Part shown: in pieces, positions 14,731 through 22,477 of the stretch | Numbering within the stretch: position 1 is the first letter of the stretch | How the letters are laid out: every line of letters begins with the position of its first letter | Source of the DNA: a virus | Virus record (IMG/VR): IMGVR_UViG_3300042451_000405 | Span: 1-27,613 of that record | DNA length: 27,613 nucleotides | Strand: one strand, 5' to 3' | Program-made: the position numbers and the translations under genes | The notes under the pieces: generated by a model | The model's input: the letters and a program-made list of their open reading frames with translations, nothing else | Databases searched by the model: none | What the model was told of the DNA's origin: nothing

Positions 14731-16899
14731 ATGCGTAAAAAGTTACTTTACATATGTCCCCATCTTTCAACCGGAGGACAACCTCAATATACGTTTAAAC
14801 AGGTAGAACATTTTATTAATGATTTCGAAATCGAAGTTGTTGAAATAAACAATAGCGGTGGTGATGCGTTTGTTGTACAAAAAAATCGTATAAAATCATT
14901 AGCCATATTACACACTTTGGGTGATGATAAATCTGAAATATTGCAGATTATAGAAAAATTTCAACCTGATATTATTCACTTTCAAGAAATACCTCAATTT
15001 GATTTATCAACTGATATCTTAGATAAAATTTTCACAAAGGATAGAAATTATTTTATAGTATCAACAACACATGGTTCATTTACAAATCCATCTGATATAG
15101 TATATCATCCTGATAGATACATTTTAGTTTCCGAATGGAGTAGAAGAAGATTTGAAGAAACTGGTGTTGAAACTATGTTGTGGGAATATCCAATTGAAGA
15201 TTTAAAACCAAATAGAAATAAAGCAAAAGAAATATTAAAGCTAGATTCAGATTGGAAGCATGTATTAATGGTTGGATTGTTTTCACCTGGTAAAAACCAA
15301 GCTGAAATATTTTCAGTAGCTAGACAATTAGAAAAATATAAAATTAAATTTCACTTTGTAGGAAACCAAGCTATGAATTTTGAGCATTATTGGTTACCAC
15401 TTATGAAAGATAAGCCTGATAATTGTGTAGTATGGGGTGAACGAACTGATACGGATACATTCTATGAAGCGTGTGACCTATTTTATTTTTCATCAACTTT
15501 AGAATTAAATCCATTATCAATTAAAGAGGCATTGAGTTGGAAGTTACCTTCATTATTCAGAAGGCTTCATACATTTTTGGATACATATGATAATAACCCA
15601 TTAGTAACTTATATTGATGATGATTTAAACATTACTAAAAGAAAAATATTAGAAATATTAAAACCTGAGTTTAATGAATTACCTGGTTGGTTTTCATATG
15701 ACAAACTTTATGATGAAGCAGTAGAAAAAGCTCCATTTAAAGCAAATTTTGTTGAGGTTGGTTCTTGGCTTGGAAAATCTACAAATTATTTAGTTGATAG
15801 AATAAAAGAATCAAAAAAGAAAATTCAATTTACTACAATTGATACATTCAAAGGAAACTTAAATGAATCATATTATCAAAAAAGAGTTGAATCATTTGGT
15901 GGAGATGCTTTTTACGAATTTGTAGATAACACAGTCATATCAAACAACTATGATAAATTTGATATTATAAAAGATACATCAGAAAACGCATCGAAGCAAT
16001 TTTCAAATGATAGTATTGATTTTATTATGTTAGATGGCGACCACTCCTATGAGAATACAATAAATGATATAAAACTTTGGTACAATAAAGTAAAACCGGG
16101 TGGATATATTACTGGTGATGATTATAATGTTTTTCCATCTGTTACAAAAGCAGTAAACGATTACTTTTATAATCAAATTAATAAAGTTGAATTATCTTGG
16201 GTTAGGAAAAAACCACGTATTCAGATTAAACATCTTTTGACAAGACCTGATGATATGAGAGAGCGTGTATCTATTCAATCTATTAAGCAATTAGCAAAAT
16301 ATGGAATAGATTATCAACCAATTGTAAACAAACCATACGAAGGATTAGCACCTGCCGAAAATTGCCGTAGACCGGAACATATTAGTAAAGATAATAAACC
16401 GGGTGAGTTGTGGCCTGGTGCAGGATTGGGTTGGATGACTGGTAGGCATTATGGATGTTATCTTGCACATAGAGGAGCTTTGGAAACTATTGATGATACA
16501 AACTATGATTATACATTAGTGTTTGAAGCAGATGCTTTCATCTATACTGGTTTAGAAGAATTCGTAGAAGCCGTTCATAAAGCATGTTTTATTTCAGAAA
16601 GAGATGATGTGTATTTCATTGGAATGGCAAACAACCCATCAAGAGAAAAACATAAGATTGATGATATGTTTAGTAAAACAGCATTTAATCAGGATTTAGC
16701 ACATGCTTATTTAATTCCAAACCGAACAAAAGGTTGGTGGATGGAAAGATTAAAAGATTGTGGTTGGGATGTTGGTGACCTTTGGTTTAATCATGTATTT
16801 GCAAATTATCCAAAACATAGATATACTACAAACAAAATGTATTCAAAACAAGCTGAAGGATATTCTCTTTTAGACTTAATGGTAAAAACTTGGAACTAA
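14731..16899 (+). CDS. Three-domain protein: GT4-like glycosyltransferase, SAM methyltransferase, GT25-like glycosyltransferase
   Basis: 722 residues, cytoplasmic. Domain one (1 to ~310) is a GT-B glycosyltransferase: an N-terminal YICPHLSTGGQPQYT loop, VLMVGLFSPGKNQAEI, and the E-x7-E nucleotide-sugar motif ELNPLSIKE (E258, E266). Domain two (~335-480) is a class I methyltransferase: FVEVGSWLGKST, the acidic TTIDTF, and IDFIMLDGDHSYENT near 435. Domain three (~508-722) looks like a GT25 (LPS/procollagen type) transferase: RERVSIQSIKQLAKYGIDYQ, then GRHYGCYLAHRGALE and LVFEADAFIY, where EAD stands for the usual EDD/DxD. It is first in a four-gene operon with its own host-type promoter, and the next gene starts one base after its stop. 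Acceptor and sugars are unknown. It may build or methylate a glycan on the heptose added by the next gene's product. Confidence 0.85.
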   Translation: MRKKLLYICPHLSTGGQPQYTFKQVEHFINDFEIEVVEINNSGGDAFVVQKNRIKSLAILHTLGDDKSEILQIIEKFQPDIIHFQEIPQFDLSTDILDKIFTKDRNYFIVSTTHGSFTNPSDIVYHPDRYILVSEWSRRRFEETGVETMLWEYPIEDLKPNRNKAKEILKLDSDWKHVLMVGLFSPGKNQAEIFSVARQLEKYKIKFHFVGNQAMNFEHYWLPLMKDKPDNCVVWGERTDTDTFYEACDLFYFSSTLELNPLSIKEALSWKLPSLFRRLHTFLDTYDNNPLVTYIDDDLNITKRKILEILKPEFNELPGWFSYDKLYDEAVEKAPFKANFVEVGSWLGKSTNYLVDRIKESKKKIQFTTIDTFKGNLNESYYQKRVESFGGDAFYEFVDNTVISNNYDKFDIIKDTSENASKQFSNDSIDFIMLDGDHSYENTINDIKLWYNKVKPGGYITGDDYNVFPSVTKAVNDYFYNQINKVELSWVRKKPRIQIKHLLTRPDDMRERVSIQSIKQLAKYGIDYQPIVNKPYEGLAPAENCRRPEHISKDNKPGELWPGAGLGWMTGRHYGCYLAHRGALETIDDTNYDYTLVFEADAFIYTGLEEFVEAVHKACFISERDDVYFIGMANNPSREKHKIDDMFSKTAFNQDLAHAYLIPNRTKGWWMERLKDCGWDVGDLWFNHVFANYPKHRYTTNKMYSKQAEGYSLLDLMVKTWN

Positions 16900-16900
16900 A

Positions 16901-18049
16901 ATGATTTACGATAACTTAGTAAAAAATAAAAGAAATATTGTTGAAGTACAAAATAAAGTTGTTACTCATTTTGTACGTGGTGCTTTTGTAGAAATAAAAG
17001 GACCGAAGGCAGCACAATATAAAGTTGAGTTCAGAGATAACAAAACGGGCAAACTACATTACTCTACTGAAATTAAAAATAATATGTGGACTAAATGTAG
17101 TATTGAACATTTTATGGAATGGAAAATTACCATTTATGAAAATGGTACGTTTTGGTATGAACACATATATGATGCTACCGATAAAAGAGTTTATATTGCA
17201 TTGGATTCAAAAGCATTGGGTGATTCTTTAGCTTGGATTCCCTATGCTGAGGCTTTTAGAAAAAAGCATGGTTGTAAAGTTATTGTTTCAACATTTATGA
17301 ATGATATGTTTGAAACAAAATATACAAACTTAGAATTCATAAAGCCTGGTACAAATGCTATGGATTTATACGCAATGTATACGGTTGGTTTATTTTATAA
17401 CGAAGATAGTTCAATAAATGGATTGAAGAATCCAACTGACCCAAAACACCAAACAATGCAAAAGATGTGTTCGGACATATTAGGTTTGGAGTTTGAAGAA
17501 ATTAAACCATTGATAAAAGAAAGACCTGTAAAGATTGACCACAACCTAAAACAGGTATGTATTGGTATTCACGGAACCGCTCAATCTAAATACTGGAATA
17601 ATCCAAATGGTTGGCAAGATGTTGTAGATTGGTTAAAAGGTAGAGGATATACAGTTAAACTAATATCAAAAGAAGATAACAATTATATGGGTAATAAACA
17701 CCCAGAAGGAATCGATAAACATCCAAACGGACCTATTGAATTGGTTATGGATGAATTGTTAAAATCAAAAGCATTTATTGGAATTGGTAGTGGATTAAGT
17801 TGGTTAAGTTGGGCATTGGATGTACCAACTGTATTGATAAGTGGGTTTTCATATAAGTGGGCCGAAATGAAAGATTGTGTTCGTATTGGTGCACCACAAG
17901 GGAAATGTGAAGGATGTTTTAATCGTTTAAGATTAGATGCTGGGGATTGGAATTGGTGTCCAGACCATAAAGGAACTGAAAGACAATTTGAGTGTACTAA
18001 ATCAATTACTTCGGAAATGGTAATTAAAGAATTGGAAAAATTCTTGTAA
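16901..18049 (+). CDS. TibC/Aah-type protein O-heptosyltransferase (GT9-like)
   Basis: 382 residues. This enzyme family transfers heptose from ADP-heptose to Ser/Thr side chains of bacterial autotransporter adhesins. Features that fit: an N-terminal beta-rich domain (AFVEIKGPKAAQYKVEFRDN, then a NNMW segment), the family stretch RVYIALDSKALGDSLAWIPY and KVIVSTFMND, and a GT9 C-terminal half with GIGSGLSWLSWALDVPTVLI. A four-Cys cluster at C336, C339, C353 and C365 lies where TibC has its iron-binding finger. It starts one base after the preceding stop. It overlaps by one base (TAATG) with the adenylyltransferase that would make its donor. The substrate is not shown by the sequence. The Ser/Thr-rich giant fibre just upstream is the best candidate; a host surface protein is the alternative. 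Confidence 0.88.
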   Translation: MIYDNLVKNKRNIVEVQNKVVTHFVRGAFVEIKGPKAAQYKVEFRDNKTGKLHYSTEIKNNMWTKCSIEHFMEWKITIYENGTFWYEHIYDATDKRVYIALDSKALGDSLAWIPYAEAFRKKHGCKVIVSTFMNDMFETKYTNLEFIKPGTNAMDLYAMYTVGLFYNEDSSINGLKNPTDPKHQTMQKMCSDILGLEFEEIKPLIKERPVKIDHNLKQVCIGIHGTAQSKYWNNPNGWQDVVDWLKGRGYTVKLISKEDNNYMGNKHPEGIDKHPNGPIELVMDELLKSKAFIGIGSGLSWLSWALDVPTVLISGFSYKWAEMKDCVRIGAPQGKCEGCFNRLRLDAGDWNWCPDHKGTERQFECTKSITSEMVIKELEKFL

Positions 18050-18438
18050 TGAATAAAATAATTTGGATAAATGGGTGTTTTGATGTTCTACATTATGGAC
18101 ATTTTAAATTGATTCAATATGCAGTTTCATTAGGTGGTAAGTTAATAATTGGTATTGATTCGGATGAAAGAGTTAAAGAACTAAAAGGTAAAGATAGACC
18201 TTTTCATACTCAAACACAAAGAGAATATTGTTTAAGACAAATTAGAGGTGTTGGTGATGTAGTTGTATTTAATACCGAAGATGAATTGAGAAATGTATTA
18301 GAATACTTAAAACCGGATTACTTTGTTATAGGTTCTGATTATATAAATAAACCAATTATTGGTGGACAATTTGCAAAAGAAATTAAATTCTTCGAAAGGA
18401 TAGATGAATTTTCAACAACAAAATTATTAGATGAGTAA
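18049..18438 (+). CDS. hldE (C-terminal domain-like): Heptose-1-phosphate adenylyltransferase (HldE C-terminal domain-like)
   Basis: 129 residues, a compact nucleotidyltransferase. INGCFDVLHYGHFKLIQYA holds the HxGH site (HYGH, 15-18). IGIDSDERVKELKGKDRP is the typical next segment, and STTKLL is near the end. In the HldE/RfaE2 branch this enzyme makes ADP-heptose from heptose-1-phosphate and ATP. The related glycerol-3-phosphate cytidylyltransferase (TagD) is the main alternative on fold alone, but a heptosyltransferase directly upstream and an HldE-like kinase directly downstream favour ADP-heptose. It is coupled at both ends: a 1-base overlap upstream and an 8-base overlap downstream. Confidence 0.88.
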   Translation: MNKIIWINGCFDVLHYGHFKLIQYAVSLGGKLIIGIDSDERVKELKGKDRPFHTQTQREYCLRQIRGVGDVVVFNTEDELRNVLEYLKPDYFVIGSDYINKPIIGGQFAKEIKFFERIDEFSTTKLLDE

Positions 18439-19174
18439 AGTATTAGTTATAGGAGAAAGTTGTACTGATGTTTTCATATACGGAAAAACAGAAAGAAAAT
18501 CACCCGAAGGTAAGGGACCTGTTTTCGTACCAACAAGAGAGGTGTATGGTAATGGTATGGCACTAAATACAGCAAACAATCTATCAGCTATGGGTGTTGA
18601 TGTAGATGTTTATTCTGATAATGGTGGTATAACTAAAACAAGATATGTAAACGAAACCACAAATGAATTGTATTTGAGAGTAGATGAAAATGATTCAGTT
18701 GATAGGATTGATATTTACAAATTGCCAGATTTAGCATTTTATAATGCCATCGTAATATCCGATTATTGTAAAGGTTTTTTAACCGAAGAAGATATACATA
18801 AGATAGCATCCATGCATAGTTTGGTTTTGGTGGATACTAAAAAGAAATTGGGGGATTGGTGTAAAAATATAACATTTATAAAACTCAATAGGTCTGAATG
18901 GCAAAATAATATCGATGAGATAAAAAAATACTCCGAATGGATTGATAAAAAATTAATAGTTACATTAGATAGTAGGGGTGCTACATATATGGGTAAACTG
19001 ATACCTACCGAAAAAGTTCAAAATGCAGATGTAAGTGGTGCTGGTGATACTTTTGTAGCAGGATTTACTGTAAAATACATAGAATCAACCAATATTGAAG
19101 AATCTATTCAATGGGCTAACTATTGTTCTGGACAAGTTGTAAAAGAAAAAGGTGTAACTGTGTTCGAAAAGTAA
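18431..19174 (+). CDS. hldE (N-terminal domain-like): PfkB-family heptose kinase (HldE N-terminal domain-like), short form
   Basis: 247 residues. VLVIGESCTDVFIYG and VYGNGMALNTANNLSAMG are the N-terminal sugar-kinase pattern. NADVSGAGDTFVAGF (about 198-212) is the PfkB signature with the catalytic base D206. In bacterial HldE this half phosphorylates heptose-7-phosphate at C1. The bacterial domain is about 315 residues, so this is a trimmed version; the losses seem to be in the lid and middle region. It overlaps the adenylyltransferase gene by 8 bases. The order is reversed relative to host HldE, where the kinase comes first in one chain. GmhA, GmhB and HldD homologues are not in the window, so heptose-7-phosphate would have to come from the host or from elsewhere in the genome. 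Confidence 0.85.
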   Translation: MSKVLVIGESCTDVFIYGKTERKSPEGKGPVFVPTREVYGNGMALNTANNLSAMGVDVDVYSDNGGITKTRYVNETTNELYLRVDENDSVDRIDIYKLPDLAFYNAIVISDYCKGFLTEEDIHKIASMHSLVLVDTKKKLGDWCKNITFIKLNRSEWQNNIDEIKKYSEWIDKKLIVTLDSRGATYMGKLIPTEKVQNADVSGAGDTFVAGFTVKYIESTNIEESIQWANYCSGQVVKEKGVTVFEK

Positions 19175-19180
19175 AAAACA

Positions 19181-19197
19181 ATATATTTATATATAAA
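19181..19197 (+). promoter_or_regulatory. Putative phage late promoter (ATATTTATA motif)
   Basis: ATATATTTATATATAAA ends 20 bases before the ATG at 19217, in the gap after the sugar cassette, where late transcription would need to restart. Confidence 0.65.
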
Positions 19198-19216
19198 TCA
19201 ACAAAAAAACAAAAAT

Positions 19217-19579
19217 ATGGCAGAATTAGATAAAGTTCCAACCAAAGCTCAAATCGAAATCGAAACTGTAAAGTTAGAGGAAGAAACACTTTCACAAATT
19301 TCAAATTTAAACGCAGATGTTAATAAATGCGTTTCAACATTTGGTGAAGTCTATGTTAGAAGAAAAGAGTTAACTGAAGAGTCTATGAGACTTGATGAGT
19401 TAGTAAGGGAAACTGAAGAATTGTTCAAATCAAAAAATGCAGAACTTAGAGAAGTTCTAGATGGTGTTGATGAAAAATACCCACAAGGTAGAATCAATAT
19501 GCAGGATGGTACTGTTCAGTATCAACCAGGAGCTCCTACTAGAAAGCAATTGAGAGAACAACAGGCACCAAAACAATAA
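19217..19579 (+). CDS. Small coiled-coil protein, paralogue of the gene at 14392
   Basis: 120 residues. A long charged helix (RRKELTEESMRLDELVRETE and on) is followed by KYPQGRINMQDGTVQYQP and a basic, Gln/Pro-rich tail (TRKQLREQQAPKQ) that the 92-residue paralogue lacks. The GEVYVR and YP.G..N..DGTV segments align with the gene at 14392. It has its own late-type motif. Position and expression suggest a virion or assembly role. No named family recognised. Confidence 0.7.
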   Translation: MAELDKVPTKAQIEIETVKLEEETLSQISNLNADVNKCVSTFGEVYVRRKELTEESMRLDELVRETEELFKSKNAELREVLDGVDEKYPQGRINMQDGTVQYQPGAPTRKQLREQQAPKQ

Positions 19580-19583
19580 ACTT

Positions 19584-19600
19584 AAATATTTATATAGTAT
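19584..19600 (+). promoter_or_regulatory. Putative phage late promoter (ATATTTATA motif)
   Basis: AAATATTTATATAGTAT ends 19 bases before the ATG at 19619. AAAGGA (about 19601-19605) follows and could act as a ribosome-binding site. Confidence 0.65.
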
Positions 19601-19618
19601 AAAGGAAATTACTATATA

Positions 19619-22426
19619 ATGAATGAGTTAACAAATTTCTTAATTGAATCAATTTTATCGGAAGCGGACAGTGTAAACAAAGTTATTGTTGTTTACTCTG
19701 GCCGCTTTCAACCGTTTCACAAAGGTCATTATGCAACATATGACCATTTAGTTAAAAAGTTCGGCAAAGATAATGTTTATGTTGGGACCTCCAACAAAAC
19801 CGATAATCAGAAATCTCCATTTGATTTTAAGGAAAAAAAAGCAATAATGACCAAAATGTTTGGTATCCCATCAAACAAAATAGTAATGGTCAAAAATCCT
19901 TATGCTCCATCTGAAATCTTAAACAAATATGATGAAGATACAACTGGATTTATTACAGTTGTTGGTGAAAAGGATGAAGCTAGATTAGGTGGTAAGTATT
20001 TTGAACCATATAAGGGAAAGGTTGAGATTGGATTTAAAGATAAGGGATACGTTTATATATCCCCAGCACAACCAAATGCTATTAGTGGTACTGATGTTAG
20101 AAATTGGCTAAGTAAAGGTACTGATGACGAAAAGAGAAAGAATTTTCTAAAAGCATATCCAAAATTTGATGAAACAATATACAAATTTGTAACATTAAAA
20201 TTGAAAAAAATAAATGAGAATATGCCAGGTGGAGCTGGTGTTGGTGTAAGTTTACCCGGTGGATATATTAATGGAGCACCAAATCCAAAAGATGTTAAAA
20301 AATTAAAAAAGAAGTTGGATAAAGATGGTAGTGAATATTATGAACCATATGCTTTGGGTGGTGGTATAAGTGAATACGCATCTATGGGTATGAGCCACAT
20401 ACAACATCCTATTGATAGAGAACCATTAAGACCGGAAGAAGAAATGGATTTAGATAATACCATAACTGAAATTCCAATGGCAGATTTGGTAAAAATTGAT
20501 TCTTATGCAGATAGACAATTGAATCCAATAGATGTGGTTCTTACTGATAAACACTTTTTCGATAGATTACAAGACGCAAGAAATAATAAAGAAATTTCAG
20601 CAGCAGAATTAACTGGTTTCTTTAAAAGGTTAGCAAAAAATAAAAAGAAGTTTTTTGAATTCCTAAATCAATATGGACAAGTAGTAGCTAAGGATAATAG
20701 AAGTAAAATTAATATTCCATTTATGAAACAGGCGAATAAAATAATCGCTAAAACCATAATGAGGAAAGATGGATTTCAAACCACATCTCCGCAATATCAA
20801 TTTGAAGATATTACTGAAGCAAATGCTGTAAGTGGCGGTAAAGTAAATAAATTTATAACTGGTAAGAATCTTACATTAAAAGGTAAAAAATACAGTGATA
20901 TCCATTTCGAATTAGTTAGTATAGATAATAACAAGCAAATTGTTAAATTAACGGTATTGGCACCAAAAGAAATATTTGGACAAGAAATAAACATCGATTT
21001 CAGAACATTAAGAAGAGGACCATTTTTGAAAACAAACACAAATGTATTTGAAAATATAACACTTCCTGTAAAAGTTGGTGATACTATCCTTATGGGTAAA
21101 TTCAAAAACAAAAAAGTAGTTGTTAAATCTATTGGTAAAGATGAACATGGTATGCCAACTATTAATGGTAAAAAAGCAACTACATTTAGAATCATAAAAG
21201 AAAACATAGAAGAATCAAAACTTCTTACTGAAGGTGGTGCTTATGGTCATATGAACCATCCATTTGATATTGAGATGAATCTTACATTTGGTGACCTTAA
21301 AAATATTGTAACCAAAGCTCTTAATGGTGATTTAGAATTGGCAAGAGAGAAAACTGATGGACAGGCATTGGCAATTAGTTGGGTAAATGGTAGATTAGTT
21401 GCGGCAAGAAATAAATCACATCTTAAAAGTAAAGGTAAAGATGCTATGGATATAAACGCTGTAGCAGCTAAGTTTGGTGGTAGAGGTGGATTGACAGATG
21501 CGTATAACTTCGCTATGAAAGACCTTTCAACGGCAATAGGAGCATTATCTCAAGCTCAAAGAGATAAGATATTCAAAGGTGGTAGTTGCTTTATGAACTT
21601 AGAAGTAATATACCCAACATCTGTAAACGTAATCCCTTATGGACAACCATTATTAGTATTTCACGGAACATTTGAATATGATGAATCTGGAAATATAATT
21701 GGAGAAAACCAACAAGCAGCTAAAATATTAGCTGGTATGATTAAGCAGATAAACGGACACGTTCAATCTAAATACACAATTCAAGGACCTCCAGTAACCA
21801 AATTACCAAAATCAGAACATCTTTCTAAACAACAAGCTAAATACTTAGCTAAGATTTCTAAATTACAAAGTGAATTTGGTTTAGCAGATAATCAGGGTGT
21901 AGCAGAATACCATCAGGCTTGGTGGACAAATTTTGTTAATAAAAACGCTAAAGGATTGGATGGACTTCAAAAAATTGGTTTAGTTAAAAGATGGGCTTTC
22001 TTAGATAAAACATTCCGAATAAAAGATATCAAAGATGATAAGATAAGAGCATGGGCTGAGCAAACTGATAAGCAAGACCAGCAAAAAATATCTAAGCAAA
22101 ATCTTATGAAATTTGAAGAAGTTTTCTTAGGAGTTGGTGCTGATGTATTATCGTTTATGAGTTCGGTTTTAACAGCAAATCCAGACGCTGCAAAAAGACA
22201 GATGGTTTCTAGATTAGAATCTACTATACAAACTATACAAAAGAAAGGTGACCCTAAGCAGGTTGAAAAATTAAAATTGGAACTTCAAAGATTAAATTCT
22301 TTGGGTGGATTTGATAAGATTGTACCAAACGAAGGTATTGTATTTGTATATGGTGGTAACACTTATAAATTAACTGGTGCATTTGCACCATTAAACCAAA
22401 TTTTGGGTATTTTCTACGAAAATTAG
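19619..22426 (+). CDS. Multidomain NMN-adenylyltransferase-like / polynucleotide ligase-like fusion
   Basis: 935 residues. The N-terminal domain (~20-195) is a nucleotidyltransferase of NMN-adenylyltransferase/cytidylyltransferase type: YSGRFQPFHKGH with HKGH at 34-37, and ISGTDVRNWL. A middle block (~300-395: TDKHFFDRLQDARNNKEIS, then AKTIMRKDGF) is one I recall from marine T4-like phages, without known function. The C-terminal part (~545-935) has covalent nucleotidyltransferase (ligase/capping) motifs: EKTDGQ with candidate lysine K578, FMNLEVIYP near 660, and EGIVFVYGGNTYKLTG near 905-920. Similar phage proteins are annotated cytidylyltransferase. The first 16 residues carry LIE and LSE, placed like the T4 capsid-targeting peptide (see findings). 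It is late-type and sits just ahead of the packaging genes. Joining an NAD+-forming to a ligase-like domain suggests NAD+ or nucleic-acid end repair, which is an inference. Confidence 0.82.
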   Translation: MNELTNFLIESILSEADSVNKVIVVYSGRFQPFHKGHYATYDHLVKKFGKDNVYVGTSNKTDNQKSPFDFKEKKAIMTKMFGIPSNKIVMVKNPYAPSEILNKYDEDTTGFITVVGEKDEARLGGKYFEPYKGKVEIGFKDKGYVYISPAQPNAISGTDVRNWLSKGTDDEKRKNFLKAYPKFDETIYKFVTLKLKKINENMPGGAGVGVSLPGGYINGAPNPKDVKKLKKKLDKDGSEYYEPYALGGGISEYASMGMSHIQHPIDREPLRPEEEMDLDNTITEIPMADLVKIDSYADRQLNPIDVVLTDKHFFDRLQDARNNKEISAAELTGFFKRLAKNKKKFFEFLNQYGQVVAKDNRSKINIPFMKQANKIIAKTIMRKDGFQTTSPQYQFEDITEANAVSGGKVNKFITGKNLTLKGKKYSDIHFELVSIDNNKQIVKLTVLAPKEIFGQEINIDFRTLRRGPFLKTNTNVFENITLPVKVGDTILMGKFKNKKVVVKSIGKDEHGMPTINGKKATTFRIIKENIEESKLLTEGGAYGHMNHPFDIEMNLTFGDLKNIVTKALNGDLELAREKTDGQALAISWVNGRLVAARNKSHLKSKGKDAMDINAVAAKFGGRGGLTDAYNFAMKDLSTAIGALSQAQRDKIFKGGSCFMNLEVIYPTSVNVIPYGQPLLVFHGTFEYDESGNIIGENQQAAKILAGMIKQINGHVQSKYTIQGPPVTKLPKSEHLSKQQAKYLAKISKLQSEFGLADNQGVAEYHQAWWTNFVNKNAKGLDGLQKIGLVKRWAFLDKTFRIKDIKDDKIRAWAEQTDKQDQQKISKQNLMKFEEVFLGVGADVLSFMSSVLTANPDAAKRQMVSRLESTIQTIQKKGDPKQVEKLKLELQRLNSLGGFDKIVPNEGIVFVYGGNTYKLTGAFAPLNQILGIFYEN

Positions 22427-22442
22427 GTTTTATTTAATTTCT

Positions 22443-22459
22443 ATATATTTATATATATT
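22443..22459 (+). promoter_or_regulatory. Putative phage late promoter (ATATTTATA motif)
   Basis: ATATATTTATATATATT ends about 19 bases before the ATG at 22478. It would drive the Cys4 gene and terminase, which are one base apart. Confidence 0.65.
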
Positions 22460-22477
22460 ATAACTATATAGATTAAT

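Noticed and set aside
20797-21207. 136-codon - strand frame within the ligase-like fusion gene
   Set aside because: Hydrophobic, Ser/Leu/Phe-rich translation typical of the reverse of A+T-rich coding DNA, and completely inside a gene with clear motifs.
22441-22471. Inverted repeat CTATATA ... TATATAG before the Cys4 gene
   Set aside because: Pure A/T alternation with a 17-base loop and no T tract; explained by the late motif and low complexity rather than a terminator or operator.
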